DNA from: Candidatus Pseudomonas phytovorans
GTDB taxonomy: Bacteria > Pseudomonadota > Gammaproteobacteria > Pseudomonadales > Pseudomonadaceae
NCBI GenBank assembly: GCA_029202525.1
Contig: CP119325.1
Span: 4,624,001 to 4,688,000 of the forward strand
DNA length: 64,000 nt
Direction: 5' to 3'
Positions within the stretch are counted from its first letter, which is position 1, and each line of letters opens with the position of its first letter. The notes beneath the pieces are model-generated. The model did no database searches, was not told the DNA's origin, and worked only from the letters and a program-made list of their open reading frames with translations. The position numbers and the translations under genes are program-made. Positions 50,133-58,348 of this stretch are shown here, one piece after another.

Positions 50133-52529
50133 CTAATGCGTGCTGATTCTTTCCTTAGCATCGCCGTCGCGCTTTTCATCTTTGGCGACAATCTCAGGAG
50201 CCACATCTGGCAAGGGCTCCGGGGCGTATTGCAGCGCAATTTGCAGGACTTCGTCAATCCATTTGACCGGTTTGATCTGAAGATCCTGTTTGATATTTTC
50301 CGGAATCTCCTTCAGATCGCGAACATTCTCCTCTGGAATGATCACCGTCTTGATGCCGCCACGGTGTGCCGCCAGCAGTTTTTCCTTCAATCCGCCGATG
50401 GCCAGCACCTGACCACGCAGGGTGATTTCGCCGGTCATGGCCACGTCGGCACGTACCGGAATCTGCGTCAGCGCCGACACCAGCGCGGTGCACATGCCCA
50501 CACCCGCGCTTGGGCCGTCCTTCGGCGTAGCGCCTTCCGGCATGTGGATATGCACGTCGCGTTTCTCGTGGAAGTCGGCGGCAATCCCCAGGCTCGCGGC
50601 CCGGCTGCGCACTACGGTCTGTGCGGCGGTGATCGATTCGACCATCACATCGCCCAGCGAGCCGGTCTTGATCAACTGGCCCTTGCCGGGGATGACCACG
50701 GCTTCGATGGTCAGCAGTTCGCCACCCACCTGGGTCCACGCCAGGCCGGTGACCTGGCCGATCTGGTCCTGCTGCTCGGCCAGGCCGTAACGGAATTTGC
50801 GCACGCCCAGCAGGTGTTCCAGCTGCTCGCTGGCCACCTTGACCTTGACCTGCTTCTGCCCGGTATGTTCCTTGACCACCTTGCGGCAGACCTTGGCAAT
50901 TTGCCGCTCCAGGCCACGCACACCGGCTTCGCGGGTGTAGTAGCGGATGATGTCGCGGATCGCCGAAACATCGACCTCCAGCTCTTCCTGCTTCAAACCG
51001 TTGGCCTTGACCTGCTTGGGCACCAGGTACTTGACCGCGATGTTGATCTTTTCGTCCTCGGTGTAGCCCGGCAGGCGGATGACCTCCATCCGGTCGAGCA
51101 GCGCCGGCGGGATATTCATCGAGTTCGAGGTGCACAGGAACATCACGTCCGAGAGGTCGTAGTCGACTTCCAGGTAGTGGTCGTTGAAGTTGTGGTTCTG
51201 CTCCGGGTCGAGCACTTCCAGCAGTGCCGAGGCCGGGTCGCCACGCATGTCGCTGCCCATCTTGTCGATTTCGTCAAGCAGGAACAGCGGGTTGCGTACA
51301 CCCACCTTGGTCATCTTCTGGATCAGGCGACCGGGCATGGAGCCGATGTAGGTACGGCGGTGGCCGCGGATCTCGGCCTCGTCACGCACGCCACCCAGGG
51401 CCATGCGTACGAACTTGCGGTTGGTGGCCGCAGCGATCGACTCGGCCAGCGAGGTCTTGCCTACGCCGGGTGGGCCGACCAGGCAGAGCACCGGGCCCCG
51501 GATTTTCTTGACGCGTTTCTGAACGGCGAGGTACTCGAGGATGCGTTCCTTGACCTCATCCAGGCCATAGTGGTCGGCATCGAGGATTTCCTCAGCCTTT
51601 GCCAGGTCCAGGCGCACCTTGCTCTGGGCCTTCCACGGCACCTGCACGAGCCAGTCGAGGTACGAACGCACCACAGTGGCCTCGGCCGACATCGGCGACA
51701 TCTGCTTGAGCTTGTTCAGCTCGGCCTGGGCCTTGGCCAGGGCATCCTTGGGCAGGCCAGCGGCTTCGATGCGCTTTTTCAGCTCTTCGACTTCGTTGTG
51801 GCCCTCGTCGCCGTCACCGAGTTCTTTCTGAATGGCCTTCATCTGCTCATTCAGGTAGTACTCGCGCTGGCTGCGCTCCATCTGCTTCTTGACCCGACCG
51901 CGAATGCGTTTTTCAACCTGCAGCAGGTCGATTTCCGCATCCAGCAGCGCCAGCACGTGCTCGACACGCGTGGTCAGGTCGACAATTTCGAGAATTTCCT
52001 GCTTCTGTTCGATCTTCAGGGCCATGTGCGCGGCCATGGTGTCGACCAGACGCCCTGGCTCTTCGATGCTGTTCAGCGAAGACAGCACTTCGGCAGGGAC
52101 TTTCTTGCCCAACTGCACGTACTGCTCGAATTGCGACAGCAACGTGCGCACGAACACTTCTGACTCGCGCTCGGCGGCATCGGTTTCGTCGATCAGGGAG
52201 ACTTCGGCACGGATGTGCCCTTCTACTTCGGTGAATCGCTCGACGGCGCCGCGCTGCTCGCCCTCGACCAGCACCTTGACGGTGCCATCAGGCAGTTTCA
52301 GCAGTTGCAGCACGGTGGCAACGGTGCCTACACGGTACAGGGCGTCCTCGCCCGGGTCGTCGTCGGCCGGGTTTTTCTGGGCAAGCAGCAGGATCTGCTT
52401 TTCGCCCGTCATCGCTGCCTCGAGGGCTTCGATGGATTTTTCGCGCCCCACGAACAGCGGGATAACCATGTGCGGGTAAACAACGACATCGCGCAATGGC
52501 AAAAGAGGCAAGTCGAGGGTGGTCTTCAT
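50133..52529 (-). CDS. lon: ATP-dependent protease Lon
   Basis: A 798-residue Lon. Order: N-terminal substrate domain (about 1-210, MKTTLDLPLLPLRDVVVYPH), AAA+ domain with Walker A GPPGVGKTSLAESIA and Walker B FLLDEIDKMG, and the C-terminal peptidase with the Ser-Lys dyad (Ser in KDGPSAGVGM). It degrades misfolded and regulatory proteins in the cytoplasm. A heat-shock-type promoter lies upstream (52588-52617). Downstream of clpX, but separated by a terminator, so transcribed independently. Confidence 0.97.
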   Translation of the reverse strand: MKTTLDLPLLPLRDVVVYPHMVIPLFVGREKSIEALEAAMTGEKQILLLAQKNPADDDPGEDALYRVGTVATVLQLLKLPDGTVKVLVEGEQRGAVERFTEVEGHIRAEVSLIDETDAAERESEVFVRTLLSQFEQYVQLGKKVPAEVLSSLNSIEEPGRLVDTMAAHMALKIEQKQEILEIVDLTTRVEHVLALLDAEIDLLQVEKRIRGRVKKQMERSQREYYLNEQMKAIQKELGDGDEGHNEVEELKKRIEAAGLPKDALAKAQAELNKLKQMSPMSAEATVVRSYLDWLVQVPWKAQSKVRLDLAKAEEILDADHYGLDEVKERILEYLAVQKRVKKIRGPVLCLVGPPGVGKTSLAESIAAATNRKFVRMALGGVRDEAEIRGHRRTYIGSMPGRLIQKMTKVGVRNPLFLLDEIDKMGSDMRGDPASALLEVLDPEQNHNFNDHYLEVDYDLSDVMFLCTSNSMNIPPALLDRMEVIRLPGYTEDEKINIAVKYLVPKQVKANGLKQEELEVDVSAIRDIIRYYTREAGVRGLERQIAKVCRKVVKEHTGQKQVKVKVASEQLEHLLGVRKFRYGLAEQQDQIGQVTGLAWTQVGGELLTIEAVVIPGKGQLIKTGSLGDVMVESITAAQTVVRSRAASLGIAADFHEKRDVHIHMPEGATPKDGPSAGVGMCTALVSALTQIPVRADVAMTGEITLRGQVLAIGGLKEKLLAAHRGGIKTVIIPEENVRDLKEIPENIKQDLQIKPVKWIDEVLQIALQYAPEPLPDVAPEIVAKDEKRDGDAKERISTH

Positions 52530-52587
52530 GATTTCGCCTCTACAGCGGCCTTATGGCCGGAAACCGGTGGAAATGATGCTTGGACCT

Positions 52588-52617
52588 AATGTGGGGGCAT
52601 GCCTGGGAAATTACAAG
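52588..52617 (-). promoter_or_regulatory. Sigma32-type heat-shock promoter of lon
   Basis: On the minus strand CTTGTAA (52611-52617), a 13-base spacer and CCCCACATT (52588-52597 region) match the sigma32 consensus CTTGAAA-N13-CCCCATNT closely. It lies about 60-90 bases upstream of the lon start. Confidence 0.65.
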
Positions 52618-52637
52618 CGCTAGCGCAGGAAAAGCAG

Positions 52638-52658
52638 AAAGGGGCCCGTAGGCCCCTT
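52638..52658 (-). terminator. Terminator of clpX
   Basis: On the minus strand AAGGGGCC and GGCCCCTT pair around a 4-base loop, followed by T-rich sequence (TTTCTGCTTTT). 33 bases past the clpX stop. Confidence 0.78.
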
Positions 52659-52691
52659 CTTGCTTGCAACCATCACTGGCCATCGCCTGAA

Positions 52692-53975
52692 TCAGGCGTC
52701 TGGCGCGACCTTGGCTTGCGGCTCGCTGTTTTCGTAGATCATCAACGGCTGCGAGGTGCCTTCGATGACGCTCTCGTCGATCACCACCTTGCTGACATCC
52801 TTGTTCGAAGGGATCTCGTACATGGTGTCGAGCAGCACGCCTTCGAGGATCGAACGCAGGCCACGGGCGCCAGTCTTGCGCTCCAGGGCCTTGCGTGCAA
52901 CGGCCTTGAGTGCATCGGTGCGGAACTCTAGGTCGACGCTTTCCATCTCGAACAACTTGGCATATTGCTTGGTCAGGGCGTTCTTCGGCTCGGTGAGGAT
53001 CTGCATCAACGCAGCCTCGTCCAGCTCGTCGAGGGTAGCCAGCACCGGCAGACGGCCAACGAATTCCGGAATCAGGCCAAACTTGACCAGATCGTCCGGC
53101 TCGACCTCACGCAGGGACTCGCCAACCTTCTTGCCCTCTTCCTTGCTGCGCACTTCTGCGCCAAAACCGATACCACCCTTGGTGGAACGGCCCTGGATGA
53201 CCTTTTCAAGGCCCGAGAACGCGCCACCGCAAATGAACAGGATGTTGCGGGTATCGACCTGCAGGAATTCCTGTTGCGGGTGTTTACGCCCACCTTGCGG
53301 CGGTACCGAGGCCACAGTGCCCTCGATCAATTTCAGCAGCGCCTGCTGCACGCCCTCGCCCGAGACGTCGCGGGTGATGGACGGGTTGTCCGACTTGCGC
53401 GAAATCTTGTCGATTTCGTCGATGTAGACAATGCCCATCTGGGCCTTTTCCACATCGTAGTCGCACTTCTGCAGCAGCTTCTGAATAATGTTCTCGACGT
53501 CCTCACCCACATAACCGGCCTCGGTCAGGGTGGTGGCGTCAGCAATGGTGAACGGTACGTTCAACAGACGTGCCAGGGTTTCGGCGAGCAGGGTCTTGCC
53601 CGAGCCGGTCGGCCCGATGAGCAGGATGTTGCTCTTGCCCAGTTCGACTTCGTCGCCCTTCTTGTCACGCTGGTTCAGGCGCTTGTAGTGGTTGTACACC
53701 GCTACGGCCAGCACCTTCTTCGCGCGCTCCTGACCAATGACGTACTGGTCCAGGATGCCGCTGATTTCTTTCGGCGAAGGCAATTTGTGCGCGCTGCTCT
53801 CGGCCTGGGCTTCCTGCACCTCCTCACGGATGATGTCATTGCACAGGTCGACGCACTCGTCGCAGATAAATACCGAGGGCCCGGCAATCAATTTGCGCAC
53901 TTCGTGCTGGCTTTTGCCGCAGAAGGAGCAATAGAGCAATTTGCCGCTGTCCTCGCCGTTACGGGTGTCAGTCAT
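52692..53975 (-). CDS. clpX: ClpXP unfoldase subunit ClpX
   Basis: A 427-residue AAA+ unfoldase. The N-terminal zinc-binding domain has the four cysteines YCSFCGKSQHE and ICDECVDLC; the ATPase has Walker A GPTGSGKTLLAETLA, Walker B IVYIDEIDKI and the ClpP-binding IGF loop GIGFGAEV. It unfolds substrates and threads them into ClpP. Start MTDTRNGEDSGKLLYCSFCG at 53975. It follows clpP by 108 bases and is probably co-transcribed with it. Confidence 0.97.
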   Translation of the reverse strand: MTDTRNGEDSGKLLYCSFCGKSQHEVRKLIAGPSVFICDECVDLCNDIIREEVQEAQAESSAHKLPSPKEISGILDQYVIGQERAKKVLAVAVYNHYKRLNQRDKKGDEVELGKSNILLIGPTGSGKTLLAETLARLLNVPFTIADATTLTEAGYVGEDVENIIQKLLQKCDYDVEKAQMGIVYIDEIDKISRKSDNPSITRDVSGEGVQQALLKLIEGTVASVPPQGGRKHPQQEFLQVDTRNILFICGGAFSGLEKVIQGRSTKGGIGFGAEVRSKEEGKKVGESLREVEPDDLVKFGLIPEFVGRLPVLATLDELDEAALMQILTEPKNALTKQYAKLFEMESVDLEFRTDALKAVARKALERKTGARGLRSILEGVLLDTMYEIPSNKDVSKVVIDESVIEGTSQPLMIYENSEPQAKVAPDA

Positions 53976-54083
53976 TCGATCGATCCAATCCGGTAGGCTT
54001 GCAACACAAGATGAAGGCAATTGCGGGCTTTTTCAAGTCCGCAGGTAGGCGCTTTCCGCACCTACCTGCTCTGGCACTCCGGT

Positions 54084-54725
54084 TCAGGAGGCCAGTTGCC
54101 GCTTGTCGTAGACCGAGTCGATCAGGCCGTACTCGGCCGCGCGCGAGGCGCTCATGAAGTTGTCACGCTCAGTATCACGCTGAATGGTCTCGAGGTCCTG
54201 GCCGGTATGGTAGGCCAGCAGCTCGTTGAGACGCGCCTTGATGCTGAGGATTTCCTGGGCGTGGATCTGGATGTCGGTCGCCTGGCCCTGGAAGCCGCCA
54301 AGCGGCTGGTGAATCATCACCCGCGAGTTAGGCAGGCAGTGACGCTTGCCTTTCGCACCGGCAGTCAACAGGAAGGCACCCATGCTGCAGGCCTGGCCGA
54401 TGCAGATGGTGGAGACGTCCGGCTTGATGAACTGCATGGTGTCGTAGATCGACATGCCAGCAGTCACCGAGCCGCCTGGGGAGTTGATGTAAAGATGGAT
54501 ATCCTTGTCCGGGTTTTCCGCTTCGAGGAACAGCATCTGCGCCACTACCAGGTTGGCCATGTAGTCTTCTACAGGACCTACCAGGAAGATCACGCGCTCC
54601 TTCAAAAGGCGCGAGTAGATGTCGTAGGCGCGCTCGCCACGGGCGGACTGCTCGATAACCATCGGGACCAGGCCGCCTGCGGCCTGGATGTCAGAGCTCT
54701 GCTGAATATAAGAATTGCGGGACAT
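54084..54725 (-). CDS. clpP: ClpP serine protease subunit
   Basis: A 213-residue ClpP. Catalytic Ser in GQACSMGAFLLTAG, His in RVMIHQPLGG, and the Asp further on; N-terminal axial-loop residues SRNSYIQQSSDIQAAGGLV. It forms a double heptamer closed by ClpX. Standard length. It sits between tig and clpX, the usual order. Confidence 0.97.
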   Translation of the reverse strand: MSRNSYIQQSSDIQAAGGLVPMVIEQSARGERAYDIYSRLLKERVIFLVGPVEDYMANLVVAQMLFLEAENPDKDIHLYINSPGGSVTAGMSIYDTMQFIKPDVSTICIGQACSMGAFLLTAGAKGKRHCLPNSRVMIHQPLGGFQGQATDIQIHAQEILSIKARLNELLAYHTGQDLETIQRDTERDNFMSASRAAEYGLIDSVYDKRQLAS

Positions 54726-54764
54726 GTCCTGCGCTCACTCCCAAATAGTCATGGCTTGAATACG

Positions 54765-54792
54765 CACAAGCCAGCGCGAAGGCTGGCTTGTG
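54765..54792. repeat. Hairpin between tig and clpP
   Basis: CACAAGCCAGC and GCTGGCTTGTG form a perfect 11-bp stem with a 6-base loop. No U-run follows on the minus strand, so it may be a partial terminator or an mRNA processing/stability element inside the tig-clpP-clpX transcript. Confidence 0.6.
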
Positions 54793-54816
54793 GGGGTTTC
54801 CTACGAGAGTAGCCTG

Positions 54817-56130
54817 TTACTCAGCAGCGGCAGGAGCCTCAGCTGGTTTAACGGCTTCTTCGTACGAGACCGACTTGTCGGTCACAGTCGCTTTCTGCAG
54901 GACAGTATCTACAACTTGCTCTTCCAGCACAACCGAACGGACTTCGTTCATTTGCTGGTCGTTCTTGTAGTACCAAGCGATGACCTGCTCAGGCTCCTGG
55001 TAAGCCGAAGCCATTTCTTCGATCATCTCGCGAACCTTGGCGTCGTCCGGCTTCAGCTCGAACTGCTTGACCACTTCGGCCACGATCAGACCCAGCACCA
55101 CGCGGCGCTTGGCTTGCTCTTCGAACAGCTCGACCGGCAGTTGCTCAGGCTTGATATTGCCACCGAACTGCTGAACGGCCTGCACGCGCAGACGGTTGAC
55201 TTCGTTTTCCAGCAAAGCCTTTGGCACTTCGATCGGGTTGGCGGCCAGCAGACCGTCCATGACCTGGTTTTTAACCTTGGTCTTGATCGCCTGGCGCAGC
55301 TCACGCTCCATGTTCTTGCGAACTTCGGTGCGGAAGCCTTCCAGGGTCGACTCTTTGATGCCGAACTGGGCGAAGAATTCTTCGTTCAGCTCTGGCAGCA
55401 CAGGGGCGGCAACGCTGTTGACAGTGATGGTGAACTCGGCAGCTTTGCCAGCCAGGTCCAGGTTCTGATAGTCCTCTGGGAAGGTCACGTTGACAACGCG
55501 CTCTTCGCCGGCCTTGGCGCCAACCAGGCCTTCTTCGAAGCCCGGGATCATGCGGCCGGAGCCCAGCACCAGCGGAGTGCCCTTGGCCGAACCACCGGCG
55601 AACACTTCACCGTCGACCTTGCCGACGAAGTCGATGTTGACCTGGTCGTCGTTCTGGGCGGCGCGCTCGACAACCTCGAAACGGGTGTTCTGCTTGCGCA
55701 GTACATCCAGCATGTTGTCCAGGTCGGCGTCAGCCACTTCGGCGCTCAGGCGCTCGACGTTGATCGACTCGAGACCGGCAACGGTGAACTCCGGGAACAC
55801 TTCGAAGATGGCGACGAACTCCAGGTCCTTGCCCTTTTCGAAGGACTTGGGCTCTACAGCAGGGGCGCCAGCCGGGTTCAGCTTCTGCTCGACGATGGCT
55901 TCGTAGAAGGAAGCCTGGACCAGGTCACCGAAAGCCTCTTGACGGGCGTCAGCCTCGAAACGCTGACGAATCACGTTCATCGGCACTTTACCAGGACGGA
56001 AGCCCGCAATCTTGGCGCGCTTGGCAGTCTGCTGCAGACGCTTGTTGACTTCGTTCTCGACGCGCTCAGCCGGAACGGCGATGGTCATGCGGCGCTCGAG
56101 AGCGGAAGTGTTTTCAACAGAAACTTGCAT
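54817..56130 (-). CDS. tig: Trigger factor
   Basis: A 437-residue ribosome-associated chaperone. The N-terminal ribosome-binding signature is GFRPGKVPMNVI (in the family, GFRxGKxP), then an FKBP-type isomerase domain (about 155-240) and a helical C-terminal arm region. Start MQVSVENTSALERRM at 56130 is canonical. It is the first gene of the tig-clpP-clpX block. Note the acidic Ala/Pro/Glu tail ending APAAAE. Confidence 0.96.
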   Translation of the reverse strand: MQVSVENTSALERRMTIAVPAERVENEVNKRLQQTAKRAKIAGFRPGKVPMNVIRQRFEADARQEAFGDLVQASFYEAIVEQKLNPAGAPAVEPKSFEKGKDLEFVAIFEVFPEFTVAGLESINVERLSAEVADADLDNMLDVLRKQNTRFEVVERAAQNDDQVNIDFVGKVDGEVFAGGSAKGTPLVLGSGRMIPGFEEGLVGAKAGEERVVNVTFPEDYQNLDLAGKAAEFTITVNSVAAPVLPELNEEFFAQFGIKESTLEGFRTEVRKNMERELRQAIKTKVKNQVMDGLLAANPIEVPKALLENEVNRLRVQAVQQFGGNIKPEQLPVELFEEQAKRRVVLGLIVAEVVKQFELKPDDAKVREMIEEMASAYQEPEQVIAWYYKNDQQMNEVRSVVLEEQVVDTVLQKATVTDKSVSYEEAVKPAEAPAAAE

Positions 56131-56376
56131 GGATATTCCTCGTTGCACAGACGTTAGCCGGCGTTAGCCCGACTCCAGAATCAAGGGCAAGCATTCTAGT
56201 GAGTCGCGCTGCAGAAGTCACCCCACTCGGGACGACGGGAAACCACGCCGGTCGATTAACTTTCAAGGCCCGCACGGCATACCGCCGAGCCTGCTTCAAT
56301 AAGGGCTGCACGACGCCTGGGGCGGCCTGCAACCGAAATACCTTGTCAAACAACTGCCAGTGGCGAATTCGCTTCC

Positions 56377-56676
56377 TTATTCAGGCTCGATTTCGTTGAA
56401 CTGGCAGTATTCTTCCCACTCCATCCCCAGCGCCTCGGCCACCTCGCGGTGCGTCTCCAGGCGCATGGCCTGAAGCTGCTCCGGGGTTTCGGCGATCAAT
56501 TGCAGCGCCAGCTCCCAAGGTTGAATGCCCTGCTCATCGGCCGCATCCTCGAACGCCCACTCGATCTGCTGGGCCTGCTCGCGCGCATCCAGCTCGCGGA
56601 TCTCCTCAAGCAGTTGCGGATTGGCTTCGGCAAAGCGCTGTAGCGCCAGGGCCTGACGGGCTTCTTTTGCAATCAT
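56377..56676 (-). CDS. Small acidic protein (DUF6388-like)
   Basis: A 99-residue helical acidic protein, MIAKEARQALALQRFAEANP onward, rich in Glu/Gln/Ala, ending WEEYCQFNEIEPE. I tentatively place it in the Pseudomonas DUF6388 family; function unknown. No signal or membrane segment. It lies upstream of tig on the same strand, 246 bases away; I see no gene in 56131-56376. Confidence 0.72.
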   Translation of the reverse strand: MIAKEARQALALQRFAEANPQLLEEIRELDAREQAQQIEWAFEDAADEQGIQPWELALQLIAETPEQLQAMRLETHREVAEALGMEWEEYCQFNEIEPE

Positions 56677-56884
56677 CGGGGAGTGATCCTCTGCCGGCCA
56701 ACGGGCCGGTATTTCAACCGGCTGAAATCTAACAGCTTTTATTGGGGTGTCACTAGAGGATTACAAGGGGGCAAGCCGCATTGATTTACCGTCCAGCGAA
56801 TTGCCTTACGGCATTGCAGGAAACGCCCCATGGCACGGGAACGCCCTCCCAGCTTGAATGGAGCACCTTTTTTGGTACACTTCC

Positions 56885-57241
56885 ATGGACAGGAACAACC
56901 CTACACTCAAAGCACGCTTCTTTCGCACCGAGGCCGGTAACGAACCCGTACGCGAATGGCTGGCATCCCTCCAGCGTACAGACAAATACCTTATAGGCAC
57001 CGAAATCAAGACAATTCAGATTGGCTGGCCACTCGGCATGCCCCTTGTCAGAAAGCTCGAAAATGGCTTGTGGGAAGCCAGGATAAACCTGACGAACCGA
57101 ATCGCCCGGATTCTCTTCACCGTTGACGGAAACACCATGATCCTGCTTCACGGCTTCATCAAGAAGAGCCTGAAAACACCTGCGCCAGACCTGGCCACCG
57201 CCAGACGGCGCAAAACCGCCTTAGAGAGGCATGCGCAATGA
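56885..57241 (+). CDS. HigB-like toxin (Gp49/RelE superfamily)
   Basis: A 118-residue protein of the phage-derived Gp49-like / HigB family (RelE fold), which are ribosome-dependent mRNA interferases. Visible blocks: NEPVREWLASLQRTDKY, LGMPLVRKLENGLWEARI and ARILFTVDGNTMILLHGFIKKS, including the typical LRxxLxNGLWExR-like and HGFIKK motifs. The start at 56885 is preferred over 56858. It overlaps the antitoxin gene by 4 bases (ATGA), with toxin first, the HigBA order. Together they form a probable type II toxin-antitoxin pair. Confidence 0.85.
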   Translation: MDRNNPTLKARFFRTEAGNEPVREWLASLQRTDKYLIGTEIKTIQIGWPLGMPLVRKLENGLWEARINLTNRIARILFTVDGNTMILLHGFIKKSLKTPAPDLATARRRKTALERHAQ

Positions 57242-57540
57242 ACCCACATATCGGCACCGATTTCGACGACTTTCTGGCAGGCGACCAACTTGCCGAAGAG
57301 GTATCTGCAGCCTCCCTCAAGCGCGTGATCGCCTGGCAGATCGCCGAGACCATGAAGGCGCAAAAAATCAGCAAGAAAGTACTGGCCGAGCGCATGCACA
57401 CCAGCCGAACTGCCGTTGACCGCGCACTGGATCAGAATGACCCAGGCATGACACTGGCAACTTTGGCCAGCGCAGCGCGAGCCCTCGGGCAACGCGTAGA
57501 GGTACGCCTGGTGCCGGAGAACGGACCCGCCCTCGCCTGA
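57238..57540 (+). CDS. HigA-like XRE antitoxin
   Basis: A 100-residue protein with an N-terminal partner-binding region (about 1-35) and a helix-turn-helix of the XRE type (about 38-88, ISKKVLAERMHTSRTAVDRA then LATLASAARALGQRV). It should neutralise the preceding toxin and repress the pair's promoter. It overlaps the toxin by 4 bases. A GCCA tandem repeat (57545-57563) and a terminator (57584-57618) follow. Confidence 0.87.
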   Translation: MNPHIGTDFDDFLAGDQLAEEVSAASLKRVIAWQIAETMKAQKISKKVLAERMHTSRTAVDRALDQNDPGMTLATLASAARALGQRVEVRLVPENGPALA

Positions 57541-57583
57541 GCGAGCCAGCCAGCCAGCCAGCCACCGTTCAAGACCCAAAACA

Positions 57584-57618
57584 AAAAGGCGCCCGATCTC
57601 ACGATCAAGGCGCCTTTT
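57584..57618. terminator. Terminator between the TA pair and the tRNA cluster
   Basis: AAAAGGCGCC (57584-57593) and GGCGCCTTTT (57609-57618) form a stem with A and T runs on either side, able to stop both the toxin-antitoxin transcript and the tRNA transcript. It is closely similar to the hairpin at 57845-57876. Confidence 0.8.
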
Positions 57619-57626
57619 CTAGAATA

Positions 57627-57702
57627 TGGGGTGGACGATGGGAATCGAACCCACGACAACCGGAATCACAATCCGGCGCTCTACCAACTGAGCTACGCCC
57701 AC
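57627..57702 (-). tRNA. tRNA-His (GTG), copy 1
   Basis: Cloverleaf complete with anticodon GTG in GATTGTGATTC, acceptor GTGGGCG/CGTCCAC, CCA encoded, and a G at position -1 (57703) as required for tRNA-His. It is identical to the copy at 57884-57959. Last tRNA of the minus-strand cluster. Confidence 0.95.
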
Positions 57703-57746
57703 CATATTGCGGTCTTGCGATGTTGCGGTACAACTTTACAGAAGCA

Positions 57747-57831
57747 TGGTGCGGACGAAGAGACTCGAACTCTTACAGCTTGCGCCGCTGGAACCTAAAT
57801 CCAGTGTGTCTACCAATTTCACCACGTCCGC
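57747..57831 (-). tRNA. tRNA-Leu (TAG)
   Basis: 85 bases with a long variable arm. Acceptor GCGGACG/CGTCCGC, anticodon TAG in the loop TTTAGGT, CCA encoded. It lies between the two tRNA-His copies. Confidence 0.95.
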
Positions 57832-57840
57832 GTAACGCTT

Positions 57841-57876
57841 AAAACAAAGGCGCCAGATGCTATCGAGGCGCCTTTG
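57841..57876 (-). terminator. Terminator-like hairpin between tRNA-His copy 2 and tRNA-Leu
   Basis: CAAAGGCGCC and GGCGCCTTTG form a 10-bp stem followed by TTTT on the minus strand. It resembles the terminator after tRNA-His copy 1, suggesting a tRNA-His plus hairpin unit was duplicated; it may partly reduce tRNA-Leu/His copy 1 expression. Confidence 0.6.
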
Positions 57877-57883
57877 AAAAATA

Positions 57884-57959
57884 TGGGGTGGACGATGGGA
57901 ATCGAACCCACGACAACCGGAATCACAATCCGGCGCTCTACCAACTGAGCTACGCCCAC
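57884..57959 (-). tRNA. tRNA-His (GTG), copy 2
   Basis: Identical in all 76 positions to copy 1. Flanked upstream by tRNA-Arg and followed by the hairpin at 57845-57876. Confidence 0.95.
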
Positions 57960-58001
57960 CATATTGCATTACAACCTTACTTGCTTGCCCAAGCTGCCTA
58001 A

Positions 58002-58078
58002 TGGCGCACCCGGCAGGACTCGAACCTGCGACCATCCGCTTAGAAGGCGGATGCTCTATCCAGCTGAGCTACGGGCGC
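58002..58078 (-). tRNA. tRNA-Arg (TCT)
   Basis: 77 bases, acceptor GCGCCCG/CGGGTGC-type pairing, anticodon TCT in the loop TTCTAAG, CCA encoded. First tRNA of the cluster, about 108 bases downstream of the promoter at 58186-58214. Confidence 0.95.
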
Positions 58079-58185
58079 TTAAGCTTGAAGCCTAACCGAA
58101 CAAGTCATTAACAGGTAACTGTTAAACCACTCATTCTGCCCGACTTAGCCAACCAGTGCTAGGCTGTGCCCGACAAGTGCGGCGA

Positions 58186-58214
58186 ATCTTATAGGCGACC
58201 CCCAAAGTCGTCAA
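58186..58214 (-). promoter_or_regulatory. Promoter of the tRNA cluster
   Basis: On the minus strand TTGACG (58209-58214), a 17-base spacer and TAAGAT (58186-58191), followed by a GC-rich start region (TCGCCGCAC) typical of stringently controlled stable RNA genes. An A/T-rich run (58215-58245) upstream may act as an UP element. Confidence 0.65.
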
Positions 58215-58348
58215 CACCTTTTTCAAAAAAATTTAAATTATTTAAGGGGTTAGGGGATTTGCCCGACCACCCGCCTTTGCCCTTGGCGCGTGTCGTGCGA
58301 GAATACGCACTCTTTATTGTTTCCTTCTCGATGGTTAATCACGCGTCT

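Noticed and set aside
50037..52163. A 708-codon open frame antisense to lon
   Set aside because: Shadow of lon, which is intact with all catalytic motifs.
57544..57563. GCCA tandem repeat after the antitoxin gene
   Set aside because: Only about five short units directly past the stop codon; likely replication slippage with no function I can support.
57627..58078. Integration (att) site at the tRNA cluster
   Set aside because: No integrase, no partial tRNA 3' end repeat at distance, and no cargo island; the identical tRNA-His copies are complete genes.
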